Assembly (NCBI GenBank): GCA_029204225.1
Contig: CM055092.1
Span: forward strand, 12,650,476 to 12,714,475
Length of the DNA stretch: 64,000 bases
From: Diphasiastrum complanatum
Lineage: Eukaryota; Streptophyta; Lycopodiopsida; Lycopodiales; Lycopodiaceae
Direction of reading: 5' to 3'
The stretch's first letter is position 1, and each line of letters opens with the position of its first letter. This document shows positions 12,450-22,918 of the stretch, one piece after another. The translations under genes were made by a program, and so were the position numbers. The notes beneath the pieces are model-generated. The model was not told the origin of the DNA and did not search any database. It was given only the letters and a program-made list of their open reading frames with translations.

Positions 12450-13194
12450 TGTAGTGGGTTTCTTTCCTTGCCTAACCTGAATCCAAGATATAGTTAATCT
12501 AGCATCAAAGAGATGGAGTTAGTTGTCATGCGTAGGTTTGTTCCCATGAGAGCGATAGTATAGTTCAGATTTCAACATGAATGGAGGATCTAACACTAAC
12601 ATCCATCAACACTACATCCACTAACCCTACTTCCATTAACCCTAAATCCACAACAATGATAGAAACTTACTCTTCTCTCTCTCCTTTTCTCTCGCACAAA
12701 AAGCATAAGAAATAGCAATCCCAATAACGATCACATCCAACAATTAGCAAATACAAAGAAAGCATGAGAAATTGAGGAAAAAAAAGGAAGAGCAAGGACA
12801 TTCATCAATCCATTTCTAAAGAGAACCAATCTGCATTATTGAAATGAGGAAATGAACATCAAAAGCAACTCGATTTGGTCCCTTTTTTATAGTAGAGAGG
12901 ATGACCCTAGCCTTTGAATCCTATTGGTCCAGTCTTGCCTCTCTTTTTATTCAAATTTAAAAAAGTGTGGGAACCATCAAAATTGGAGGGAAACCCAACT
13001 TTATTCACTAAGTTGACATTTAGGCCCTGCGATATTAAAAGTCCCGCAAAAAGGCCTAAAGTCCTTTATTAACTTTTAACTAATCAATCAAATAACTATG
13101 TGATCATCGGGTTGGACTTATGCACACAGGCTGCCAAATCCCTCACTTATTAACTAGGGTTAGGGTTGCCTTGGGATTCGCAAACCCTACAACA
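12450..13194 (-). repeat. 5' LTR of the gypsy element
   Basis: This 745-bp LTR has TGT/ACA ends. On the minus strand a TATA-like ATAAAAAAGGG lies at about 12881-12892, a reasonable promoter for the element transcript. It pairs with 2234-2992. Confidence 0.95.
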
Positions 13195-13640
13195 AAGATG
13201 GATGTCTAATGAAGGATATGGACCACAACTATAAAGTGGTTGTGAAAGGATATCAGAATAGTAATTGTGGCCTTTATAAGTTGGATGCTGCAAAACCAGT
13301 GAATATGGTTTGGCTACCTCAACAGCATCACAATCAGAATTGTGTCAAAGGAGACTTGGTAGCTTAAACTATGGGAGCTTGAGATTGATGGCGAAGTTGA
13401 AGACGGTTACAGGATTACCACAATTGCAGGATGATCATCACACAATCTGTGAAGGATGCATTATGTGAAAGCATCATAGAGAGACATTCAAGAAGGGTGG
13501 AGCTGCAAGAGCTAAAAAACTGCTGGAACTTATTCACAACGACCTGTGTGGCCCAATGAAGACCATGTCATTAGGGGGAGCTTACTACTTTATGACATTT
13601 ATAGATGATTACTCCAACAGGACTTGGATCTGTTAATCAA
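13195..13640 (+). pseudogene. Ty1/copia GAG-pre-integrase and integrase start (right half of split element)
   Basis: Coding resumes at the second copy of AAGAT: DGCLMKDMDHNYKVVVKGYQ, then GLYKLDA, a degenerate zinc region (HHTICEGC), LIHNDLCGPMKT and YFMTFIDDYSNRTWI, which are the GAG-pre-integrase and integrase core of copia elements. Stops interrupt it at several points and the copy ends in AAAAAA-rich sequence near 13650. It joins exactly to the gag-protease half at 2233 once the gypsy element and one AAGAT are removed. Confidence 0.85.
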
Positions 13641-13753
13641 AGTGCTAAGATAAAAAAAAAGGTTTCCGAGAATAACACAACTATATTATGCAACATGGAA
13701 GGCCGCTATATGGCTACACTAGTCAACATTAACAAAATCAAACCTTATTACAC

Positions 13754-14160
13754 ATGATGACACAACCAAATCAAGGAGTTATACAGTCTGTCAGGCATGC
13801 CAGTTTGTGGTTTGATGGTGGTAGTAGGATGCAAGGAACTATTGGTGTAGTTCTGAAAGATAATACCGACTCTTTGATAGTGTATTTGGGCGTCTATCTT
13901 GGCAAATATTATACCTGTAATTTGGTAGAGGCTAAGGCTTTGATAGCTGGATTGAGGATAACTGGCGAGAAACAAATATCTCACCTATCAATATTCGACA
14001 ATTCTGTGTTAATTTGTAACCTATCAACCCATTTATGGACTGTTAGGAATTCTATCTTGACAGTTTACGTCAAAGAAATACACAGGTTAATGGAATAGTG
14101 TACTGTTGTTACAGTATCACATGTATAATGGCAGCACAATAGTGAAGCAAACTGGTTGGC
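13754..14160 (+). pseudogene. RNase H-like (RVT_3 type) domain fragment
   Basis: The reading LWFDGGSRMQGTIGVVLKDN, CNLVEAKALIAGLRI, LSIFDNSVLI and EANWLANPM has the spacing of the RNase H fold used in plant LINEs and related proteins (Asp, Glu, Asp). The usual fourth Asp region (N..AD.LAN) reads EANWLAN. One stop lies at 14096-14098 and another near 14125. No reverse transcriptase lies beside it, so this is an isolated remnant. Confidence 0.65.
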
Positions 14161-15557
14161 TAACCCCATGATGTGTTTTACAATTGTGAAGCAGTACTGA
14201 TACATGCCGAATTCAATGAAAATAATCAGGACGTGTGGAGGACGTTGAAACCCTATGCACATTTTGGTGTAAGATGGCTGAAAGTTGCTATCCAAAGATT
14301 GAGCTATTTAAACCCCCGAGCCGTTATGAAAGTAGTTCAGGTTATTAAAAGTTATTAAAAACTCACTCCATTTTGTACTTCAATTAGGCCACTGGAGGAG
14401 AGCTTGTCTAGAATGGTTTGAAAGATCAGAATAGAGGACTCCATTGCCGATGAGACATTTTGCGAAACCTAAGATATTGGGTTCATCGGGCAAGGACTGC
14501 CCTCCCCGGCTGATTCGTGATGAGAATCAGATTCGTGTATCACGATTTGAATTTCGCAGTCACGAAGCTTTCGCAAAGGAACCACGATTCTTGTTCCGAT
14601 TTGGATGGAGTTCAGATGCAATCGCTGGACACTGCCAGCCGAATCACTCGTACAATCCTCCAAAATGAAGTCAGGCTCTATTGATCTACGTATATAAAAT
14701 TAATACAGCATTCAATAGTTTCAACCAAGGTGCGGAATTAAAATGAACAAAAAAAAAACTCAGACACACGATTAACAACAGAAGCATTTGCATTCGAGAT
14801 CAGACACAACAAGAGAAATTATCTATATTGATCTTCCTCTGTTTTCTTCAAGCACTGCATGCAAATCCATGCAGTGCATTGGCATGGGAGAAACACGGTT
14901 CTCTCACGAGTAATCGTCTCGCTTTACTAGCGGACAGTTGGATCTCTATGGATCCTGATCACAGAGCTCGTCTCGCACGTAGGTGGACTTGTTGTCTATA
15001 TTTCGTCTTGATTGCTTACTAGCATCAGACTACTACATTACACAGTATGTGTATTCTGTTGATCTATACGTCAAGTATCATCTAGTAAGTATTGCCGCTC
15101 TATGTGAATCAAATATTAGAGTGATTAATCATCTACAACTAATCAGGGAATCACAAGAGTGGCAGATTAGCCACGACCTAAAATGTATCTACTAACGTCA
15201 TATCATTAGATCAGATATCTGTACTTCTAGATACTTGTATGATCTTGCTGGTACTCTTTGGAGCGTGCAGACAGGAGAAGGTTTTGTTTTTGTCATTGAT
15301 TTCGTTTTGGTCGTTTGCCTTCTATCGTATTGGACTGCAAAAGATTCTCGTTCATAAATCTTTCGTGTTTGCAAACCGTTCGTCTTCGTCTGCTTTGACT
15401 TTTGTGTTCGCGAACCGTTCGTCTTCGTTTCCTTTGACTTTCATGTTCGCGAAACTTTTCATGCTTCATGTCTCCAGATCTTTGAGTTTGTGAATGTCTT
15501 CGTCAGACTGAGGGCTGAAAGCTAGCAAGGCTTTGTAATTAGAAACGTTTTATTTCT
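14161..15557 (-). repeat. Probable copia 3' LTR region, non-coding
   Basis: No convincing gene. On the minus strand the copia RNase H end (15558) is followed by TTTGAGAGGGAGT, a likely polypurine tract, and LTR-like sequence starting TGAAGAAATAAAACG at about 15560. The left end of the LTR could not be placed. A roughly 42-bp imperfect tandem repeat (GTTCGCGAACCGTTCGTC type) spans about 15358-15455. Confidence 0.4.
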
Positions 15558-15912
15558 TCAACTCCCTCTCAAAGCATGATAGTTTACGATCCCGAGACTG
15601 CTCCTTTGTCTCTCAAAGAGTCCTTTGTCCAGGGCTTTAGTGAAGAAGTCAACAACCATATCTCTCGTTCCGATGAAGGTGGTCTGCAACATCTTCTTCT
15701 CAATTAGATCTCTGATCAAGTGGTACTTGATCGCAATGTGCTTCGTTCTAGAATGGAACACGGGATTTTTCGTCAAGTGTATTGTAAAGGTGTTGTCCAT
15801 CTGCAAGACCAGGGGCTCGTTCCTTGTTTCGCCCAATTTGTCCAGGAATTGCTTTAGCCAGATTATTTCGTTGGCCATCTTTGCTGCTGCAACATATTCT
15901 GCTAAATAAAAT
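15558..15912 (-). pseudogene. Ty1/copia RNase H C-terminus
   Basis: The minus strand reads LAEYVAAAKMANEIIWLKQF, LVLQMDNTFTIHLTKNPVFH, SRTKHIAIKYHLIRD and DMVVDFFTKALDKGLF, the classical end of copia Pol. The usual Asp-Asn core is present as MDNT. The frame is cut on its 5' side at about 15912, where AT-rich sequence and a long (GA)n tract begin. The stop is at 15558. Confidence 0.9.
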
Positions 15913-15951
15913 AAATTTTTTAAAACTTTTTTAGCTCGTGTGTGGAAAAGA

Positions 15952-16240
<289 letters not shown>

Positions 16241-16246
16241 TACACA

Positions 16247-16274
16247 CTAGCAAAGTGTGCCCGTCGATGACGGG
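16247..16274 (-). mobile_element. Helitron-like 3' terminus (hairpin plus CTAG)
   Basis: On the minus strand a perfect 6-bp hairpin, CCCGTC-ATC-GACGGG (16260-16274), is followed by nine bases, then CTAG and a flanking T. This is the geometry of Helitron 3' ends (hairpin 10-12 nt before CTRR, insertion between A and T). No Rep/helicase gene was found and the 5' end was not located, so the call rests on structure only. Confidence 0.4.
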
Positions 16275-16590
16275 GGGCAATGGACCGATCCGATCTGATC
16301 TAGGGTTGAAAAATCCTTCTTTGCCAAGCTCAACGTTGGGTCGAAAAAGTTTGATCTTTCAAAAACTTCGATCATTTGAAAAAATTCTGAGTTAACAGTA
16401 CAAAGGGTCCAAAATATACAAAGGGTCGGATTTTACTTTGGGTCGAAATACATACAAAGGGTCGAAAATATAAAAAGGGTCGAAAAATATACAAAGGATA
16501 AAAAAAATTTCATCTTCGGAAAAATTCACACACACACACGTGCGCGCGCATGCACGCACACACAAACACACACACAACATATATTTTTAA

Positions 16591-16635
16591 CTAGAAAAAA
16601 AAAAGGAGCCCACTCACCGTGGCGGGTGGGCTCCT
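16591..16635 (-). mobile_element. Second Helitron-like 3' terminus
   Basis: A 9-bp stem, GGAGCCCAC/GTGGGCTCC (16605-16635), is followed on the minus strand by ten T residues, CTAG and T. It has the same polarity as the terminus at 16247. The pair may mark two nested non-autonomous elements or one element with a decoy end. Confidence 0.35.
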
Positions 16636-16659
16636 CAGATTTGTTTTTGTAGTGCATGA

Positions 16660-19303
16660 AAAATTGTTCAGAAGCCTAGTTCTAGTGGGCAGTACATGAA
16701 AGTCTTTGTTGTTGTCTCCAAAGTATATGTTGGTGAGTCTGGTTTCTCGATGGAAGATGTTGAAACTATAGGTGTGGTCCGGGCAATTATAATGCCGGAA
16801 ATGATGCTGATTGAAAGGGTTGAATTTATGACCTGGGGTTCTAATAGTGAAGAACGCCATTTTGTTGTATCTTGCACAGATACAGTTCATTATACCGAGG
16901 CACCCAAAATTCATGACTCAACTGGTGCATTACATAGATATCATGGGAATTTACTCAATGGGATGATTGCACTACATAACTTGCATGAAATGATGCGGGA
17001 ACGTGAAGAAACAATGATGGAGATAACTAAAATTGCCACGGTTGTAGTTAGCGAGTTGGCATGAACAGAATTGATATTATATTTTGAGATACAACTGGCA
17101 CCATTCTCAGCTCCAACTCTATCTAGAGGCAAAAAACAAGCACCACAAAAAGCTGCATCAAAATGATGCCACCCTAAAGACGAAATTTCTGTTGGATAGC
17201 CAGGCCAGTTGGACAGACTAGAAAAATGTTCAATGGAGACAAGGGTTGATCTGACCAAAATGAGATCTGGAGGCATAAAGGACATTATATCATCATCTGA
17301 TAATGATGATGCGTTGGGTGAGTTTGAGGAGGAAACAAATTTCAATCTCGATGTTTATTCCTCTGATGATGTTGGTTACGTGTGGGGCAAACACATGTAT
17401 CAAATTGAGTCAAAAAATATTTGCCGAGCCTCCCTTTATACGAACCAAAGTGCCCTTGATTTCTCCTTTCTGAACAATTGTATGAACATGTTTACATGAC
17501 AAATGGGCCTACACCTACTTCCATCAACGTTACACTGAGGCCGATTTCTTTCAAGAAAGGAGATGAACCCGAGGTTTTCTTCGACAATCCAGATAAATTT
17601 ATAAAAATGTACTGTGATTTCAAATGGAGACGCCAATGAGGGTTCTAGATTGGATGGGCTATGTAAAAATAGGTTCTTATCTCATTGTACTTTTGAGCCT
17701 ATTGATGGTCAGCATTTTTGTTGTGCTTGTAATGAAATAGCGTTGACCGCAGTGAGAGCCAGTAAACTTCATAGCCAAATATACGATATGTTGTTTGCAT
17801 ATGTGCATGTGTATATTTGTAAATATAAAAACACGCCCCGCTACATATTGAAGTCCAACAGGTTGAATTATAAACCTGAGAGCAAACATAAGCGGAGCAA
17901 CCTGGCATAAATAATGGAACATGCACGAGAGCTTTGGATCTCGTTGGATAGGACACAATACATGAAAGGGGTTGGATCAAGAGACGAGCAAAAAAATGGC
18001 CCAATTTTATTAGGGACTGTCAGGCATTCTCGGTAGTCAGTTCGTCGGAACGTTGAAGGGAAGGTTGCCCTTGAAGACTTTGTATCAAACATTTGAGGAG
18101 TATACCATAATCTTGTTGCATTTGGATGATGCATTTAATAACTTGTTGGAAGTTATGAAGCGTTATGTGGCTGGGTCTCTTCCATACGATTCACACCTCA
18201 ACATCAAAAGGCCATTCCACTCCCTATCAGATTTTTTCAGATCGTTACGGTACTAGCCGGATCCGATTTGTAACAGGGTATGCAAAAAACTCTTGGAGGG
18301 CCAATTATATTTTGGCAAAAAAAATGGAGAGAAACACATTGAAGATGGCGTGGCGTCAATTGTCAAGAAAATGACAGCTTTGCACATTGTAAAGTTTTTT
18401 ATTTCTTTGGACAATGACCTACCAGCGGATGTGCAGTATGACAAAGAGACAATGAAGCGCCCATCCCCGTCTATCAACAAAAAGTTTGCTTATGATTGGA
18501 TTAGGGCGGCTACAAGCAGCAGCAGAAGCATATCATCGAAGCTGCAGACTAATATACCACCCTCTTTAAAGTAATTTGTTGAAAAAATAAAGAAAAACTA
18601 AATTAGAGACAGGGCCATGGTGGGAGCAGCGCAAACACTTCTTGGAGATTTTTTTGCAAAGTGAGGACCTCCAAAGGAGGTGAAGCGATTTGTTGTGGGG
18701 TTGACGAATCGAACTTCATGGCCGTTCCTTCATCTGCTTGGGAGAGTCCGACATGGTACATTTTTGATAATATTGAGTCGATCAGTTCAAGTTGCATCAC
18801 TACATTGGTGCGGCACTGCCTGGTGACCCTCATGGCAGAACATAAATTTGTGTTATTGTGCTATTTTTGGAACAAAATATTAAAGAGGGAGTCAAGGGAA
18901 GCTTGAATTCAATGTAGGACATAAAACTCTCAATATTTGAGGGTTATTATAAACTTGCTATCCCTTTTAAACAAGGTGGAGTGCAAATGCAAAATTTGCA
19001 ACCTATTTTATATGCCCTATACAGTGGGGATGCACCAAGTGATCTGAACACCTGTGTGCATAGTAAACTTAAGTTTTTGAGTTTGTTTTTTGGTGACAAA
19101 GGGAAGGTCTCTAAAACATTTGTGACCTATAGTCCGGCAGCTAAAAACAAAGCAAAACATTGGGAGGGCATCAACTTCATTGTTGAGTCTTTCTTTGCTC
19201 CCGGTCTACTTGTTCAGGTTATCTTACTGTGCTGTGTTGTTATTAAATGTCATGGGTTGCAAAGTTATATGCATCAACACTCCGGAAAACATCGGGCAAA
19301 CTA
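16660..19303 (+). pseudogene. Degenerate coding region, unrecognised
   Basis: Several + strand segments look like eroded protein: 16696-17064 (ending in NLHEMMREREETMMEITK), 17209-17499 (acidic, SSSDNDDALGEFEEETN), about 17530-17620 (KKGDEPEVFFDNPDKFIKMY), 18053-18256, 18293-18574 and 18960-19303 (PFKQGGVQMQNLQPILYALY, KTFVTYSPAAKNKAKHWEG). Stops and frame changes separate them, and no splice sites were clear. The order and shared strand suggest one former gene of about 2.5 kb. I recognise no domain. The right part reads like a globular enzyme or capsid-type protein, but that is a guess. Confidence 0.35.
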
Positions 19304-20265
19304 AGTCTTATCTCGATGTTGTAAGATCTTTGTAGTCGGGTTCTAAGAGCCAATCTTCCAGAGAACCGCAATCAAGGGATGTGGGTTCTCACGATGTAGA
19401 TTTAGATTCAGGTTAAGATAATACTTAGGGCAATGCATATATGCATATATTTTGTGATACATTGTAAGTACCCCAGGCGGTAGGGGTTGTTACCACCATT
19501 TTCCATAATATTTTCGACAAACTCATTTTCAAAATCGGTTGTTATAGATGTTTGTTGAATGTATCATAAGATGTTTGAATATTTTCATTTGAATGTGATG
19601 GATGTTTGTTGACTATCGCATAAGATGTTTGAATATATTCAGATGCTAGTCATCATGTTGTTGCAGTTATACTGAAAGTATTGTCAATTTAAATGATGAT
19701 CGTTAGATAATACCAATTTAGATGGATGAATCAAAGTATCAATTATATCAAAAATATGTTTAATTTGGTGTGTTGTAAATTCTCGAGTCCATTTCTGAAA
19801 ATGGACTTTGGGAAAGTCAAAATTAATTGAGACAATGTTTCCAACTTAGTTTCCAAATCTTCACTTATAACATTAACGATTGTGCATGCATCAATAATAG
19901 CATTCAAAACCAACAGTCCATGAATTATCACATCAGCTTTAGACAATTCCGTCCAATGTTGTTGTTAGAGACTCTGTCCACCTCATTTTGTGAATCAAGC
20001 CATTTGATTCGCATGATCTACCTTAAGTTTCTTTTTATTAAAAGTGATTTCTGTGAAGAATTTCAGATCATTTATGATCCAATCCATGTCCTTAATCTTT
20101 GGTTACAAAAGAAGATACTCTACCAATTTCACCAATGTAGGAAAATCAGCATCTACACACAAAATGAGATGCAAACTCTAATAGAACTTGATCAAACTTG
20201 AATCAAATGATAAAGTACTGTTGCTATCCATACAAAATCATCAATACAGAACCATCAAGCTACTC
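19304..20265. other. Intergenic, nothing recognised
   Basis: AT-rich sequence without convincing coding. There are local imperfect repeats of GTGATGGATGTTTGTTGA-type sequence (19545-19650). Confidence 0.5.
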
Positions 20266-20709
20266 TGTATTTCACACGTGTGGATCCAGAAATAGCAAAT
20301 ATAGATCATTCTACACATAGAATTGCATGCAATCACAAGTATAGTACACCAATGGATAGTGTAACCCAAGAGAACCATATATAAGCATGAAATGAGATAG
20401 AGAAGAGAGAAGATGTGTCTCTCCACTAGTTTTCTCCTTTTATAGCAGGTCCAAAACCTATTTGGCCACTTGGCTTTCCAAATGACCCTACTATTTTTGG
20501 GTCTAGATTCAAAGTACCCAACACTTAAATTTGAATCTACTCAAACTCGCCTTCTAACTTTCCCACACTTTCAAAAAAGTGTTTATTCAAATGAAATTTA
20601 GACTAATGAACTTTGAAAAGTCAATCTGTAAGTCTAAAAACAAAGTTGGCCTCAATTTGCCAAATATGGAAATATAGCAAATATGATCAAACTAGTTGAA
20701 TCTTTCACA
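20266..20709 (-). repeat. Ty1/copia 3' LTR
   Basis: On the minus strand the LTR starts TGTGAAAGATTCAACTAG just after a purine run (AGAGGGAG) and ends GTGAAATACA, about 444 bp. A TATA box (CTATAAAAGGAG) is present at about 20436-20447. The first ~100 bp match the + strand at 25672-25780, which belongs to the same family. The far end is set by the TG...CA rule only. Confidence 0.7.
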
Positions 20710-20964
20710 CTCCCTCTTCAACTAGTTTTAGCATAGACTTTGATAACACTCCAAGTGATTCTTATGCTTCATGAACAAGTCCTTTCCCAATGCTTTGGTT
20801 AAGATATCAGCTACACATTCCCTTGAGGACACATGTTGAAGCTTAGATCTCCTTTTAATGATCATGTAATGCTCAAAATAGAAACAACCATAATTGATAT
20901 AGAGAATAGTGTCCACTTGGGATGCTTGAAGTTCACTATTTCTTACATCAATTTTACATGTCAA
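20710..20964 (-). pseudogene. Ty1/copia RNase H C-terminus
   Basis: The minus strand reads TCKIDVRNSELQASQVDTIL, FYFEHYMIIKRRSKLQHVSS and RECVADILTKALGKDLFMKH, the end of copia Pol. It is a shorter sister of the copy at 25300-25676. Compared with that copy it lacks the DQSSIVKNYARSKHIEIQYH segment, an internal deletion of about 120 bp. Confidence 0.85.
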
Positions 20965-21071
20965 AACACACTCAAATGAAGTTCAGTAACCTCACAAACT
21001 AGAGATCCAATCAAAATTAGGGTTTTGACAAACTCACAAAAAATTGAATATCTCAAATTCTACATGCAAAC

Positions 21072-22200
21072 CTTGCCTTGTTTTGACAAGGGCATATGAG
21101 AGTAAGTCAAATTACTCTACAACACAAATGAAATATTACAACTATCAAGGTACATTATCAATGTTGATGAATGCAAGTTTTGTTCAACAAGTGCCATACA
21201 GTTCTAACTCTCTATAACGTTTGTTTATTTCCTGGTTTCTCTTTACCTATTTTGTGTGATTGATTTTTGCATGAGGAATAGCTACTGCACGAGAGTCTTC
21301 TGTAGATCATCTTTCAAACACATTTTCATTCATCTATCCATCTTCAGATTATCTTGTACAACAGTTTAGGACTTTTGAGAAATATCAAAAATCCATGTAC
21401 AATCAAAATTGATTCCTGCATCTCATTGTCATATTAATCTTCTAGTCAACTACAGCAAGATCGAAACAAATTTAGTTAAAATTTGTTAAATCTTTAGTCC
21501 AGTCACATGTTCCCCGTGTTTTCAACTACGAGTTCCACACACCGATCCAATTTTGAGCATGAACATTTACCAGCAACAACATCCCCACCAACAGATTTTT
21601 TGGGAGGGGAGAGAGTGGATCTGCTTGGATCCACTGGAACAGTTATGCTGCCAGCAACAACACCAGCAAGATCGACAGCCAAGGTTGCAAACCCAAAGTC
21701 GACAACGACAAGGCTAAGAAGACAGATGACAATCCAAAGCGACTCGATCAGAAGAAGTATTGTAGTCATGACGTTGGAAAAACAGTCTCCTTCTTCAACC
21801 ATTAGAAAATCAGTCTCCTTCTTCAACCAACCTCTTGTCATACATTTGCATCCATTCTCATGCCTATTGCCCAAACCATCTACCATTGTCACTACCACCC
21901 TTCCTTCCATCTGTTTGTTTATCATCAGTTTACATTTCTTCTGAGAAATCCCTAGTTTTTTATAGTCCAATCGAAGCAATTGAAAGATCATTGCAAATGT
22001 CTTGCGGAGACCAATTGCCACCTACAATGGTTGATCAGTCAAAAGAAGACCTACAAAAGTAGGCAAAGTAGCTAGAAGAACTAAAGAGGAAGATCCAAGA
22101 AGCTGAGGAGGAAATGACAAAAACTTAAGCAACAGATGGGCCAAATCAATCTTGATCAAAAGAGAGTCTCTGGAGCAATGATAGTTGGATCCCCTTCCAA
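21072..22200 (+). repeat. Dispersed repeat block shared with 45.9-46.4 kb
   Basis: From ACCTTGCCTTGTTTTGACAA onward, 21072-21480 aligns with 45925-46305 in the same orientation, and a shorter piece near 22160-22225 aligns with 46305-46375. Between them 21480-22160 is specific to this locus. It holds overlapping open frames on both strands (21507-21944 + and 22021-21503 -) with no recognised domain. Confidence 0.6.
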
Positions 22201-22249
22201 AAGTAATGGATCAAAAGAAAGAGCTGTAAAAAAAGAAAGATGAAGACCT

Positions 22250-22680
22250 GTGAACCTACAAATAAAGCAAGCTCCTCACCCAGCAAGTGGTGGTCAAAGC
22301 TCGACATTGCAAGGGTCTAAGGCTGCAACTGTAGAACTATCAGTTCCTTCACACTACCACCAAGCCTTCATCGTGTTTCTTTACCGTTACCAAACCGTCC
22401 ATCCAAAACTGTTCCTACCACCAATTGATGATGAGTACATCCCCTTGAGATTGATAACCAAAGTTTGTGCAACCTGCACATCAAAGGTTTTCTTTGAGAC
22501 TGGAACTTCAACTGAGAGAATAACCACGGAAACACCTAGAGGCAAATGGAGGATACAGACCTCCCAGAAGATAGAATCTTCCAAGAAAACAAAGATGAAA
22601 CCGTCAATGGCAGATACAAGTGACAAAACAAAGAGACATGAGGAAAGTACTCCAGCATGCAAGTTGCGAAGCTACTGAGA
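22250..22680 (+). pseudogene. Unrecognised retroelement-type ORF, sister of 44.9-45.4 kb
   Basis: A 142-codon open frame contains SGGQSSTLQGSKAATVELSV and a basic stretch (GKWRIQTSQKIESSKKTKMK). The DNA matches the reverse strand of 44940-45400 along most of its length, but the reading frames diverge because of indels. The paralogue reads KWRIQTSQKLVPVKKPKMK at the same place. It lies 240 bp upstream of a gypsy polypurine tract and LTR, so it may be the end of that element's 3' accessory ORF. No function is assigned. Confidence 0.45.
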
Positions 22681-22689
22681 GCTCTCCAA

Positions 22690-22918
22690 TTTTGAAAATG
22701 TCAACCACCTATAGCAATAAGACATTCTGATTCAATCGCGGCAACTTGTAAAAAAAAATTTTGTAATAAAGACTGGCGACAATAAGCACTTGGTTTTATG
22801 TAAGCAAACGAGGATCTACGCTTTTCCAAGTGACAATCAAAGACGCCAATGCGGAAACGAAGCGACATCATTCAATATGAGTTGCAGTGGGTCCTGCAAC
22901 ACATTAGGGGTGGGATGA
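22690..22918 (+). other. Gypsy family A 3' untranslated end with polypurine tract
   Basis: This region matches the reverse strand of 35533-35680. It ends ACATTAGGGGTGGGATGA directly before the LTR start at 22919, the expected plus-strand primer. Confidence 0.75.

Larger units (their letters stand above)
2234..13194 (-). mobile_element. Near-complete Ty3/gypsy retrotransposon (10,961 bp) with 3' accessory ORF
   Basis: Two direct LTRs (2234-2992 and 12450-13194) bound the element, which is flanked on both sides by AAGAT, a 5-bp target-site duplication. The termini are TGT...ACA. The primer-binding site inside the right LTR puts the 5' end on the right, so the element reads on the minus strand. 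Order is LTR, PBS, gag, protease, RT, RNase H, integrase, accessory ORF, LTR. A tRNA-Asp type PBS and an extra sense ORF downstream of integrase are known from the plant Athila/Tat (OTA) group, so assignment there is likely. The pol frames carry several stops, so it is not autonomous. It inserted into the copia copy at 1477-2233/13195-13640. Confidence 0.93.

Noticed and set aside
14440-14700. Possible small gene on both strands near 14.5 kb
   Set aside because: The frames are short, have no recognisable motif, and lie in a probable LTR-like region.
21503-22021. Overlapping 145- and 172-codon frames on opposite strands
   Set aside because: No domain, no splice or start context, and no conservation in the sister repeat at 45.9-46.4 kb; probably chance frames.
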